Assembly: GCF_000379105.1 (NCBI RefSeq)
Contig: NZ_KB900609.1
Span: forward strand, 2,802,774 to 2,866,773
Direction: 5' to 3'
Length of the DNA stretch: 64,000 nucleotides
Origin: Methylobacterium sp. WSM2598
Lineage (GTDB): Bacteria > Pseudomonadota > Alphaproteobacteria > Rhizobiales > Beijerinckiaceae
Numbering within the stretch: position 1 is the first letter of the stretch; each line of letters starts with the position of its first letter. Shown here piece by piece: positions 45,556-54,627 of this stretch. The notes under the pieces were generated by a model. It was not told the DNA's origin. It ran no database searches and worked only from the letters and a program-made list of their open reading frames with translations. Position numbers and translations under genes: made by a program.

Positions 45556-45737
45556 GCGGTCCGTCGGGCGATGGCGCCGGGAGGATGCCCGGCGCTCCGG
45601 CAGGGAGGCGCGGCGGGAGGGCGCCGTCCAGGCGTCGTCTCCCCGCGCGCCCGGGCTTTCCACAGCCGCCGCGCGACCCATCTGTCGAAGGGTGCGGGCG
45701 TGCCCCGCCCGCCGTGCCGAACCCGATGCGGAGGCCC

Positions 45738-46457
45738 ATGACGCAGGACAGCGCGCACGACCGCCAGAGCGAGTCGCGGCCCGGCCTCTCGGCCAGCATC
45801 CGCAGCCATCTCGGAAACCAGCTGCGGGTCGCCTACGAGACGCTCGGGGCGGAGGATCCGAGCGGGCGCTTCGCGGAGCTGGTCGCCCGGCTGGAGGCGG
45901 CCCTCGCCGCCGAGGGCCAGGTGGTCCGGCCCGAGTTCCGCGACGGGCTGCTGCAGGCGGTGCCCTCCCTGCGCGCCTTCGCCCTGTCGCTCACCAGCAA
46001 CGCCGCGCGGGCCGACGACCTCGTGCAGGACACGCTGCTGAAGGGCTGGCAGCACCGGGCGCGGTTCCAGCCCGGCACCAACCTCAATGCCTGGCTGTTC
46101 ACCATCCTGCGCAACATCTTCTACTCGGATCACCGCAAGCGGGTGCGCGAGGTCGAGGACCAGGACGGCTCCTACGCGGCCCGCCTCGCCACGGCGCCCC
46201 ACCAGGGCGACCGGCTCGACGTGGAGGACCTGCAGAGCGCGCTGGCCAAGCTGCCGCCGGACCAGCGCGAGGCGCTGGTGCTGGTGGGGGCGGAGGGCGT
46301 CTCCTACGAGGAGGCGGCGGCGATCATGAACTGCAAGGTCGGCACCGTGAAGAGCCGGGTCAGCCGCGCGCGCAGCCGGCTCGCCGAACTTCTCGGCTAC
46401 GACGAAGAGGATCTGGGCACCGACCGCCTGATCCAGTCGGCCATGCCCAAGGAGTAG
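45738..46457 (+). CDS. EcfG-type ECF sigma factor with N-terminal NepR-like domain
   Basis: A 239-residue protein. Residues about 20-60 (IRSHLGNQLRVAYETLGAED, then SGRFAELVARLEAAL) match the two-helix pattern of the anti-sigma factor NepR. The sigma part follows: region 2 with VPSLRAFALSLTSNAARADD and NLNAWLFTILRNIFYSDHRK, region 4 with LPPDQREALVLVGAEGVSYE and TVKSRVSRARSRLAEL. This is the ECF15/EcfG general stress response group. Fusion of anti-sigma and sigma in one chain would make a self-inhibited sigma that PhyR-type proteins could release. No phyR in the window. Confidence 0.82.
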   Translation: MTQDSAHDRQSESRPGLSASIRSHLGNQLRVAYETLGAEDPSGRFAELVARLEAALAAEGQVVRPEFRDGLLQAVPSLRAFALSLTSNAARADDLVQDTLLKGWQHRARFQPGTNLNAWLFTILRNIFYSDHRKRVREVEDQDGSYAARLATAPHQGDRLDVEDLQSALAKLPPDQREALVLVGAEGVSYEEAAAIMNCKVGTVKSRVSRARSRLAELLGYDEEDLGTDRLIQSAMPKE

Positions 46458-46608
46458 CGCCCGGCCCCGCGCAGGCGCGCAAAACGCCCGCCCTTCCCGC
46501 AGCGGTGCCGCGATTTTCCACTGAACCGTTCCGCGCGTCGCCGCGTTACCCCGGCCGAATCCCGCCCCGCTCGACCGGGGTGGACTGGACCGAAACGGAG
46601 AATTTCCC
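46458..46608. other. Intergenic between sigma gene and DUF1236 gene
   Basis: No gene. I looked for the GGAAC-N16/17-CGTT promoter of EcfG sigma factors and did not find a clean match on the coding strand. A GGAG-like site before 46609 is the likely ribosome binding site. Confidence 0.35.
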
Positions 46609-47022
46609 ATGAAGACCAAGACGCTTCTGGCGGCGGCCGCCCTGGCCTTCACCCTGCCGATGGCCGCCCAGGCCCAGGGCCTCGTGCGCGGGGCCGAGCG
46701 CGGCGCCGAGGAAGGCGCGGACGCGGCCGGTCCGATCGGCGGCATCGTCGGCGGCGCGGTCGGGGCAGCCACCGGCGCGGTCGGCGGCCTGCTCGGCATC
46801 GACGAGCGTCCGCGGTTCCGCGAATACGTCACCAACCGCCGCGTGCGCTCCTACGATTACGACGGCGACGTGCGCGTCGGCGCCGTGCTGCCCTCCTCGG
46901 GCGTGACCTATTACGAGGTCCCCTCCGAGTACGGCGTGCGCGGCCGGCGCTACACGGTGGTCAACGACCGCGTCGTCCTGGTCGATCCGGGTTCGCGCCG
47001 CGTCGTCCAGATCCTCGACTGA
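46609..47022 (+). CDS. DUF1236 domain protein, exported
   Basis: A 137-residue protein with a clear signal peptide (KTLLAAAALAFTLPMAAQAQ). A Gly/Ala-rich segment follows (GGIVGGAVGAATGAVGGLLG). The C-terminal part RFREYVTNRRVRSYDY and VGAVLPSSGVTYYEVPSEYG to RRVVQILD is the DUF1236 domain of Rhizobiales envelope proteins. Probably periplasmic; function unknown. Such genes are often stress induced, and the EcfG-like gene is directly upstream. Confidence 0.85.
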   Translation: MKTKTLLAAAALAFTLPMAAQAQGLVRGAERGAEEGADAAGPIGGIVGGAVGAATGAVGGLLGIDERPRFREYVTNRRVRSYDYDGDVRVGAVLPSSGVTYYEVPSEYGVRGRRYTVVNDRVVLVDPGSRRVVQILD

Positions 47023-47155
47023 CGGCCCGACCGCCGACCGAGCGCGCCGCCCCCGGGCGGCGCCGAAGCCCCGGCCCTCCCCGGCGGGCCGGGGCTTCCC
47101 GTTTCGCGCCCCCGCCGGTGCGGGTGTCCCGGACCGGCTCCACGGAGGAACCAGG

Positions 47156-47593
47156 ATGACCTCGAGCGAAGAGGGCGATCCCGGCAGGGCCCGGGAGAGC
47201 GACGCGCAGGACGACCGGCCCGTCCTGCCTCCCCGGGTGCGCGATCACCTCGCCCGGCAATTGCGCGCCTCCTATCACCGCGACGGGGACAAGCCGGACT
47301 ACCTCGGCGACCCCGTGCTGCCCCCGCATCTCGACCCGCAGCTGCGCCGCCTGGAGCGCCGCCTGAAGGCGCAGGAGGCCGGTGCCGAGGCGGTCGCGGC
47401 CGCCCTGCGCCAATTGCCCGGCCAAATGCCCGGCCAAGTGCCCGGCCAAGTGCCGAGCCAAGCGCCCCGCCAAGTGCCGAGCCAAGCGCCCCGCCAAGTG
47501 CCGAGCCAAGCGCCCCGCCAAATGCCCCGCCAGGCAACGGGCCGAGCGACCGGCCGAGGGGCCGGTGGCGCGGCCGAGCCGGACGCGTCCTGA
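47156..47593 (+). CDS. NepR-like small protein with Pro-Gln repeat tail
   Basis: A 145-residue protein. VRDHLARQLRASYHRDGDKP, then HLDPQLRRLERRLKAQ, resembles the first helix of NepR anti-sigma factors, though the second helix departs from the family. From about residue 89 the tail is a tandem repeat of PGQV and PSQAPRQV units encoded by 12-bp and 24-bp DNA repeats. GAGGAACCAGG lies upstream of the ATG. It stands near the NepR-EcfG fusion, so a role in the same stress circuit is possible but unproven. Confidence 0.6.
   Translation: MTSSEEGDPGRARESDAQDDRPVLPPRVRDHLARQLRASYHRDGDKPDYLGDPVLPPHLDPQLRRLERRLKAQEAGAEAVAAALRQLPGQMPGQVPGQVPSQAPRQVPSQAPRQVPSQAPRQMPRQATGRATGRGAGGAAEPDAS
47424..47540 (+). 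repeat. In-frame 12/24-bp tandem repeat (VNTR)
   Basis: Units CCCGGCCAAGTG (PGQV) occur first. They are followed by three 24-bp units of GCCGAGCCAAGCGCCCCGCC plus AAGT, which encode PSQAPRQV. All lengths are multiples of three, so changes in copy number keep the frame. Near-identical copies suggest recent slippage. Confidence 0.85.
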
Positions 47594-47739
47594 CCCCGGC
47601 TGCCCCCCCGCGACCCTGCCGGCCGTCAATCCTGCCCCTGTCATTCCCGGCGGGAGAGGACGACGATCCGGGTGTTCGTCCGGATGATGCGTTGGCCTGA
47701 CCTGGAAGTCCCTGTAAAGTCGCGTTCAGGGAGGCGGCC

Positions 47740-48513
47740 ATGGCGGATTGGAATGCGGCGCAATACCTGAAATTCGCCGATGAGCGGACGCGCCCGGCGG
47801 CCGACCTGCTCGCCCGCGTGCCGCTCGAATCTCCCGCCCGCGTGATCGATCTCGGCTGCGGCCCGGGCAACAGCACGGCGCTGCTCTGCGCGCGCTTCCC
47901 CCGGGCCGCCGTGACCGGGCTCGATTCCTCGCCCGACATGCTGGCCACGGCGCGGGAGCGCCTGCCGGCCGTGCGCTTCGTCGAGGCCGACCTCGCGGGC
48001 TTCACCCCGGCGGAGCCGCCCGACCTGCTCTTCGCCAACGCCGTGCTGCAATGGCTGCCCGACCATGCGGGGCTGCTGGCGCGGCTCGCCCGGATGCTCG
48101 CGCCCGGGGGCTGCCTCGCCGTGCAGATGCCCGACAACCTGGAGGAGCCGTCCCACCGGCTGATGCGCCGCATCGCCGGCGAGGCGCCCTTCGCGGAGCG
48201 CCTCGCCCAGGCCGCCGCCGCCCGCACCCGGCTCGGCAGCTTCCGCGACTACGACGCGTGGCTCTCGGCGGCGGGCTGCACGGTCGATCTCTGGCGCACC
48301 ACCTACGTGCATCCGCTGGCGGGCCATCGCGGCATCGTCGAGTGGGTGCGCGGCACCGGCCTGCGCCCCTTCCTCGACCCCCTCGACCCCGCGGATCAGG
48401 CGGCCTTCCTCGCCCGCTACGAGGCGGCCCTGGCGGAGGCCTACCCGCCGCAGGCGGATGGGCGCGTGCTCCTGCCCTTCCCACGGCTGTTCCTGGTGGC
48501 GCGGCGGCGTTAG
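47740..48513 (+). CDS. tam: Trans-aconitate 2-methyltransferase
   Basis: A 257-residue SAM-dependent methyltransferase. Family marks are [20 protein letters not shown] at the start, [15 protein letters not shown] as SAM motif [36 protein letters not shown], and the typical [14 protein letters not shown]. It methylates trans-aconitate, a spontaneous inhibitor of aconitase, to neutralise it. It converges with lptA. Confidence 0.9.
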   Translation: MADWNAAQYLKFADERTRPAADLLARVPLESPARVIDLGCGPGNSTALLCARFPRAAVTGLDSSPDMLATARERLPAVRFVEADLAGFTPAEPPDLLFANAVLQWLPDHAGLLARLARMLAPGGCLAVQMPDNLEEPSHRLMRRIAGEAPFAERLAQAAAARTRLGSFRDYDAWLSAAGCTVDLWRTTYVHPLAGHRGIVEWVRGTGLRPFLDPLDPADQAAFLARYEAALAEAYPPQADGRVLLPFPRLFLVARRR

Positions 48514-48653
48514 CGCGGTCGGGAGGCGTCCAGGGCGGCGGCAACCTTCCGGCGCGACGCGGGCGGATCGTGCCCGGCCGCTCATCCCAAAATCGATCGA
48601 TCCCTTCGGGATGGCGGATCTCGGCGTCGCTCACGCGCCGCGCGAGCGCGTGA

Positions 48654-48692
48654 TCCGGGCTCCGCTCGGATCAACCGGATCCCGGATCAGTT
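48654..48692 (-). repeat. Imperfect palindrome beginning at the lptA stop codon
   Basis: On the minus strand it begins TGATCCGGGATCCGG at the stop of lptA and ends CGGAGCCCGGATCA, an imperfect inverted repeat of the family at 25654 and 41990. It probably serves as a terminator between the convergent lptA and tam genes. Confidence 0.65.
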
Positions 48693-49529
48693 CGCCTGGG
48701 CGCGGGGCTTCGGAGCGGGCTTGCCGGCCTGGCCCGCCGGGGCCGGGCAGCCGGCCGGCTTGCCCGCCTTCTCGTCCTTGCCGCCCGGCACGAACATCGC
48801 CGAGACGCGCCCGCCCGCGGTCGGGTCCATGTTCGCCCGGCCGGTATTCATGTCGTAGACGAGGCGGTTGCCGCGGGTGACGTTCTGGCACTGGCTCAGC
48901 ACCACGTTGCCCGTGAGGATCACCCGGTTCGCCGCCTTGTCGAACACGGCGTTGTCGCCGGTCGCCACCTGATCCTTGTTCACCACCGTCACCGGCCCGG
49001 CGCAGACCACCTGCCGGATCGCCCCGCTGTCGGTCGGGTCGACCGGCTTCGCCTCCGCGGCCCGCGTGTCGGCAGGCTTGACCTCGGCGGGCCTCGCGGC
49101 CGGCTTCGCCTGTCCGGTCCTGCTCTCCGCCCCCTTCGGATCGGCGGCCCTGGTATCCGCGCCTTTGGCCCCGACCGGCTTGGTCTCGGCCAGCTTGGTT
49201 TCAGCGGGCTTGGCTTCAGCGGGCTTGGCCTCCTCGGCCCTGGCCTCGTCCTTGGCGCCCTTGTCGCGGTTGCGCTGGTAATGGACGGTCATGCTGGAGC
49301 AGCGGATCGTGCTCTCGCCCTGCACCGCCACCACGTTGCCGGCGAAGACCGCCTTGTTCTCGTGGTCGAACACGTCGAGCCGGTCGGCGTCGATCTTGAT
49401 CGGCTCCTTGCCGGAACTCCCGAAGGCGCCGAAGCCGGAATTGCGCTCCTTCCTGGGCGCCTCGGCGTGCGGCAGGGCCGGGCTCGCGAGGAGGAGCAGG
49501 GCGGCGAGGGCGGCGCGGCGGCAGGTCAC
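48687..49529 (-). CDS. lptA: LPS transport periplasmic protein LptA with inserted low-complexity segment
   Basis: A 280-residue protein with a signal peptide (ALAALLLLASPALPHAEA). The OstA/LptA beta-jellyroll is split: first strands IKIDADRLDVFDHENKAVFA and STIRCSSMTVHYQRN, then about 80 residues of Ala/Lys/Pro/Glu/Thr repeats (AEAKPAETKLAETKP), then the second half QVVCAGPVTVVNKDQVATGD to LTGNVVLSQCQN. It bridges LPS across the periplasm. The start overlaps the lptC stop (ATGA). The usual lptB gene does not follow; tam converges instead. Confidence 0.88.
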   Translation of the reverse strand: MTCRRAALAALLLLASPALPHAEAPRKERNSGFGAFGSSGKEPIKIDADRLDVFDHENKAVFAGNVVAVQGESTIRCSSMTVHYQRNRDKGAKDEARAEEAKPAEAKPAETKLAETKPVGAKGADTRAADPKGAESRTGQAKPAARPAEVKPADTRAAEAKPVDPTDSGAIRQVVCAGPVTVVNKDQVATGDNAVFDKAANRVILTGNVVLSQCQNVTRGNRLVYDMNTGRANMDPTAGGRVSAMFVPGGKDEKAGKPAGCPAPAGQAGKPAPKPRAQAN

Positions 49530-50248
49530 GGCTGGTCGTCCTTCACCTCGGCCGCGGAGGTGCGCAGGGCCGGCCCACCCGACCCGGTCACGCCCCCGTC
49601 GAACACGGTCTTCACGTTGCCGATGAACGAGATCGTCTTGCCGTTCTCGACCACGTCGAGGGCGTCGGCCTGGATCGTGCCGTTCGGCAGCGTCACGCTC
49701 ACCGGCTCGCGGGAGGTCAGCGTGCCGGCCTTGAAATTCACCTGGGCGGAGGAGAGGCGCGCCTCCTGTCCCTTGTCGGTCCAGAGCCGGATGCTGCGGC
49801 TGAGGTCGAGCGATTCACGCTGGGTGTCGAACACGCCGCTCTGCGCCTCCAGGTGGGAGAGCGTCCCGGCCTCGTCGGACTGCATCTGCCCGCGCATGGA
49901 TTGCAACTCGATCACGGTCGGGCGGCGCACGTCCTGCAGGGCGGCGCGGGCCGTCACCTCGTAGGGCCGGCCGTCCTTGCCGCGGTAGCCGGTGAGGCGC
50001 GGGCGCTCCATCGTCACCTTCGAGCCCGAGACGCTGACCTCGCCGAGGGTCACGGTCACCCCGAGCGCCCCGAACGGGTCGAGCCAGGTCACCGCCGCCA
50101 CCGCCAGGATCGCCGCCGCCGAGCCGAGGGGAATCGCCCGCCGCAGGAAGCGCACCCGCGCGCTGTGCGCCTGCGCCCGGCGATGGGCGCGCAGGCGCCG
50201 CGAATCGAGCGCGGGCGCGGCGAGGCCCGGGATCTCGACGGCTTGCAT
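49526..50248 (-). CDS. lptC: LPS export system protein LptC
   Basis: A 240-residue bitopic protein from the ATG at 50248. A single N-terminal membrane helix (AIPLGSAAAILAVAAVTWLD) is followed by a periplasmic LptC domain (VSGSKVTMERPRLTGYRGKD, then ALDVVENGKTISFIGNVKTV). It joins the LptB2FG transporter to LptA. It overlaps lptA by 4 bp and lies about 120 bp after rnd, the conserved rnd-lptC-lptA order of alphaproteobacteria. Confidence 0.88.
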   Translation of the reverse strand: MQAVEIPGLAAPALDSRRLRAHRRAQAHSARVRFLRRAIPLGSAAAILAVAAVTWLDPFGALGVTVTLGEVSVSGSKVTMERPRLTGYRGKDGRPYEVTARAALQDVRRPTVIELQSMRGQMQSDEAGTLSHLEAQSGVFDTQRESLDLSRSIRLWTDKGQEARLSSAQVNFKAGTLTSREPVSVTLPNGTIQADALDVVENGKTISFIGNVKTVFDGGVTGSGGPALRTSAAEVKDDQP

Positions 50249-50367
50249 CACGGGACTGCCCACAGGCGAACGCGCTCCGGCTGGGATCCGCTGCCGCGAC
50301 GCCGGCAGGTCCATCGGTTGCGATGCCCCGCTCCGGTGTCGAAGTTGTGGCCGAGGCGCGCCGCCGC

Positions 50368-50982
50368 TCAGCTGTGCGCCAGGATGTCCACCTCGTCCCA
50401 GCCGAGCAGGTCGAGCCGCGCCCGCGTCGGCAGGAAGGCGAAGCAGGCCTCGGCCAGGGCGGTCCGCTCCTCGCGGGCGAGCATCGCGTCGAGCTTGGCG
50501 CGCAGGGCGTGCAGGTGCAGCACGTCCGAGGCCGCGTACTCGATCTGGGCGGGGCTCAGCGTCTCGGCGCCCCAATCGGACGATTGCTGCTGCTTGGAGA
50601 TCTCGATTCCGAGCAACTCCCGCACGAGGTCCTTGAGCCCGTGCCGGTCGGTGTAGGTGCGGGAGAGCCGCGAGGCGACCTTGGTGCAGTAGATCGGCCC
50701 CGGCATCACGCCGAGCCGGTGGAAGAGCACCGCGAGGTCGAAGCGGGCGAAGTGGAAGATCTTGGTGACCGCGGGATCGGTCAGGACGCGCTTGAGCACC
50801 ACGGGTTCGGGCCCGCCCTTGGCGATCTGGACGAGGTCGGCCTCGCCGTCGCCGCGGGAGATCTGGACCACGCAGAGGCGGTCCCGGTGGGGCTCGAGGC
50901 CGAGGGTCTCGGTGTCGACCGCGATGGCCGGGCCCGGAGCGTAATCGTCGGGCAGGTCGCCGCGGTGCAGGCGGTGGGGCAT
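50368..50982 (-). CDS. rnd: Ribonuclease D-type 3'-5' exonuclease
   Basis: A 204-residue protein with the DEDD exonuclease motifs: IAVDTETLGLEPHRD, IFHFARFDLAVLFHRLG and AAETLSPAQIEYAASDVLHL (DEDDy). It lacks the C-terminal HRDC domains of enterobacterial RNase D, as usual for the short alphaproteobacterial form. It trims structured RNA 3' ends such as tRNA precursors. It heads the lptC-lptA cluster. The ATG at 50982 is chosen for the family start PHRLHRGDLPDD. Confidence 0.9.
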   Translation of the reverse strand: MPHRLHRGDLPDDYAPGPAIAVDTETLGLEPHRDRLCVVQISRGDGEADLVQIAKGGPEPVVLKRVLTDPAVTKIFHFARFDLAVLFHRLGVMPGPIYCTKVASRLSRTYTDRHGLKDLVRELLGIEISKQQQSSDWGAETLSPAQIEYAASDVLHLHALRAKLDAMLAREERTALAEACFAFLPTRARLDLLGWDEVDILAHS

Positions 50983-51072
50983 GGGATGTCGGATCCGGGC
51001 GCGCGCCGCCGGCGGTGCGGCGGCTCCCCGGCGCCTAACACCCTCCCCCACCGCCCGCAAGCGGGCGCCGGC

Positions 51073-51519
51073 TCAGCTCTTCTGGCGGGCGATGACCTTG
51101 TCCTTGATGCCCTCGTAGGCGTTGGTCGGGATGATCTTGCGCGAGAGCAGCTCGTCCTTGCCGCGGTAGGGCCGGCCCTTGATGATCGCCTCGGCCCGGG
51201 CCGGGCCGATGCCCGGCAGGGTGTCGAGCTCCTCCTTGGTGGCGCTGTTGATGTCGATGAGCACGGCCTTGGCCGGCGGGGTCGTGGCCGGGGCGGCGGC
51301 CGGCGCCGCGGCGGGCTTGGCCGCCGGAGCGGCGGCGGGTTTCGCCGCCGACGGGGCCGGGGCCGGGCCGGGCTTGGCCGTCGGAGCAGGCGCCGCGGGG
51401 GCGGGCTTGGGGGCGGGGGCGGTGGCGGGCGCCTGCGCCAGGGCCGGCACGGTCGCGGCGAGGAGCGTCGCCGCGGCCAGGACGCGGCCGAGGCGGGAGA
51501 AGGCACGGGTCTGGATCAT
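51073..51519 (-). CDS. Exported ComEA-type helix-hairpin-helix protein
   Basis: A 148-residue protein with a signal peptide (LGRVLAAATLLAATVPALAQ), an Ala/Pro/Lys-rich spacer of about 55 residues, and a C-terminal helix-hairpin-helix domain (DINSATKEELDTLPGIGPAR, then RGKDELLSRKIIPTNAYEGI). The domain binds DNA non-specifically; ComEA proteins take part in DNA uptake. No other competence genes are near. It is divergent from rpmF. Confidence 0.85.
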   Translation of the reverse strand: MIQTRAFSRLGRVLAAATLLAATVPALAQAPATAPAPKPAPAAPAPTAKPGPAPAPSAAKPAAAPAAKPAAAPAAAPATTPPAKAVLIDINSATKEELDTLPGIGPARAEAIIKGRPYRGKDELLSRKIIPTNAYEGIKDKVIARQKS

Positions 51520-51744
51520 GAAGGACCTCCGCGGGTCGCTCGCGCCGGATGCTGACCGGCCCGCGCATCTGGGCCGGCGACGCTTGAACCGGCCCTTAAC
51601 ATCGCGGGGCGGTCCGAGAAATCCACCGGACGGGCTAGCCAGGTCCGATCCACCTCTGTATAAGCCGCGCTCCGATGAGATCAGGGGTGCGCGGCAGCTC
51701 CGCCCGGGGCAGCCCCGCGCCCGTTTTGTTGCAAGAGACGTGTC

Positions 51745-51930
51745 ATGGCCGTTCCGAAGCGAAAGACCTCCCCGTCGCGGCGCGGCATGCGCCGCTCCGC
51801 CGATGCCCTCAAGGCCCCGACCTACGTCGAGGACAAGGATTCGGGCGAGCTGCGCCGCCCGCACCACATCGACCTCAAGACCGGCATGTATCGCGGCCGG
51901 CAGGTGCTGAAGGTCAAGACCGAGGCGTGA
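51745..51930 (+). CDS. rpmF: 50S ribosomal protein L32
   Basis: A 61-residue basic protein beginning [20 protein letters not shown], a sure L32 signature. It lacks the zinc-ribbon cysteines found in some L32 proteins, as is normal in alphaproteobacteria. Encoded alone here; the upstream 150 bp contain its promoter and start region. Confidence 0.97.
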
Positions 51931-52024
51931 GGAACGGCCCGGGGCGCGCCGCCCCGCGGATCTCTCGCTGACGCCATCCGCCCCTCGCCCGCCCGGGTGA
52001 GGGGCTTCGCGCGTTGGCGCCATC

Positions 52025-52150
52025 ACTTGGCGCAGGCGTCACTTGGCGCAGGCGTCACTTGGCGCAGGCGTCACTTGGCGCAGGCGTCACCGGACGGCCG
52101 CGTGCCTCGACCGGCGCTACTTGGCACCGGCGCTACTTGGCACCGGCGCG
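52025..52150. repeat. 16-bp tandem repeat array
   Basis: Four exact 16-bp units ACTTGGCGCAGGCGTC run from 52025 to 52088. After a 30-bp gap two units ACTTGGCACCGGCGCT/G lie at 52119-52150. The two unit types agree at 12 of 16 positions. The second block contains the stop codon of the gene at 52133-52351, so repeat growth occurred around a gene end. Confidence 0.85.
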
Positions 52151-52351
52151 CGCGCCGGCCTCGTAGCGGGCCGAGGCCTCGCGGCTGCGGCGCTGGCGCG
52201 GCGGGCGCAGCAGGCCCGCGGTCCCGTCGAGCAGCTGGACCAGGAAGGGCGCCAGCGGGCGCTCCGGCACGGCGCGCCGCGGCGGCGGCTCCCCCACCGG
52301 AACCAGCGCCCGGGTTCCCTCGCCCGCCCTCTCCGTCTCGGAATGGGACAT
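52133..52351 (-). CDS. Small hypothetical basic protein
   Basis: A 72-residue protein from the ATG at 52351 (MSHSETERAGEGTRALVPVG). The core PLAPFLVQLLDGTAGLLRPP and RQRRSREASARYEAG is like short proteins of unknown function found near PHA genes in Rhizobiales (FLAQL... Arg-rich ... Y). Its C-terminal codons lie within the 16-bp repeat array. It is just downstream of phaR on the same strand. Confidence 0.6.
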   Translation of the reverse strand: MSHSETERAGEGTRALVPVGEPPPRRAVPERPLAPFLVQLLDGTAGLLRPPRQRRSREASARYEAGARAGAK

Positions 52352-52416
52352 CGCCGCGCCTCCTCTTCCCCGCGGAGGCTCAACGCGCAAGCGGCGGGCC
52401 GGGTGCCGCGCCCCGC

Positions 52417-53016
52417 CTACTTCTTGGCGAGGGCGTCGAGCCGGCTCTGCATCTCCAGCATCTGCCGGCGCAGGTCGTCGAGCTCCCCGCGGGAGGCCCC
52501 GGGCTGGGCCGCGGGCGGCGCGGCCTCGGCGGGCTTCTCGGTCGGCGCCCCCGGCGTGAAGGGGGTGAACATCCGCATCGCCTCGCTGAAGAAGGCCATG
52601 TTGGCCCTCACCTGCTCCTCCATGGCGTGCTGGAAGGCGCTCGCCCCGAAAGTCTGGGACATCTTCTCGCGCAGGCCATCCTGCTCGCGCGCCAGATGAT
52701 CCATCGAGAATTCCAGGTAGCTCGGCACCAGCGCCCGCATGCTGTCCCCGTAGAACCGGATCAGCTGGCGCAGGAACGCGACGGGGAGCAGATTCTCCGC
52801 CCCTGCCTTGTTCTCCTGCTCGAAGATGATCTGCGTCAGCACCGAGCGCGTGATGTCCTCACCGGATTTCGCATCGTAGACCACGAAATCCTCGCCGGCC
52901 TGAACCATGGCGGCAAGGTCTTCCAAGGTCACGTAGGTCGACGTGCCGGTGTGGTAGAGACGCCGGTTGGCGTACTTCTTGATGACGGTGGGTGTCGACT
53001 TGCCGCTGTCCGCCAT
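52417..53016 (-). CDS. phaR: PHA synthesis repressor PhaR
   Basis: A 199-residue protein. The N-terminal DNA/PHA-binding domain is diagnostic: TVIKKYANRRLYHTGTSTYV, TLEDLAAMVQAGEDFVVYDA and KSGEDITRSVLTQIIFEQE. The C-terminus is a coiled helix (LDDLRRQMLEMQSRLDAL). It binds PHB and represses phasin and other PHB genes when no polymer is present. It is divergent from phaA-phaB; the 254 bp between hold the promoters. Confidence 0.95.
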   Translation of the reverse strand: MADSGKSTPTVIKKYANRRLYHTGTSTYVTLEDLAAMVQAGEDFVVYDAKSGEDITRSVLTQIIFEQENKAGAENLLPVAFLRQLIRFYGDSMRALVPSYLEFSMDHLAREQDGLREKMSQTFGASAFQHAMEEQVRANMAFFSEAMRMFTPFTPGAPTEKPAEAAPPAAQPGASRGELDDLRRQMLEMQSRLDALAKK

Positions 53017-53270
53017 CTCGACGGGCTCTCCTCTGGGTCAAGATGCGGCCGGCGGAGCGCCGCCGTCCGGGCCCGCACACGGGCGATGTTCCGGTCTGAG
53101 ACCTTAAGGCGTTCCTGTGCTGGCGAAAATAGCAATCTGCGCGGTGTCCACGCAAACCATGCCCGGTCCGCACTCCGCCACCCCCTCAGAGGCTGCTTGA
53201 CTTCGCCCGGAGCAAGGCGTTCATCGGCCTAAACGCCTCGCGAGCGCGGGCGATCATGGTGGAGGTGCGC
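53017..53270. promoter_or_regulatory. Divergent phaR / phaA promoter region
   Basis: A 254-bp region between phaR and phaA. Its middle is somewhat AT-richer (GGCGAAAATAGCAATCTGCG near 53122). GGAGG precedes the phaA ATG at 53271. PhaR operators are expected here by analogy, but no operator sequence was identified. Confidence 0.45.
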
Positions 53271-54452
<1,182 letters not shown>

Positions 54453-54627
54453 GCGGCGCGACCGCATTGCCCGCCGCGGGGGAGTTTCTCTCCCTCGCGG
54501 CCCGGCCGCGAGCAGGATAAGGCTTCGGTCAGGCCGGCAAAATACCAACACATAAGGGACGTGCGGGCTCTTCTCGAAGCGCCCGCCGCTCTCTAGGGAA
54601 GGACACGGTTCCCTCAAGGAGAGGCAC

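Noticed and set aside
46458..46608. EcfG-type promoter before the DUF1236 gene
   Set aside because: No GGAAC and CGTT pair with 16-17 bp spacing could be placed on the coding strand.
47424..47540. Possible CRISPR array
   Set aside because: Units are adjacent without spacers and encode a protein repeat in frame.
52025..52150. Possible CRISPR array
   Set aside because: Units are 16 bp and directly adjacent, with no spacer pattern and no cas genes.
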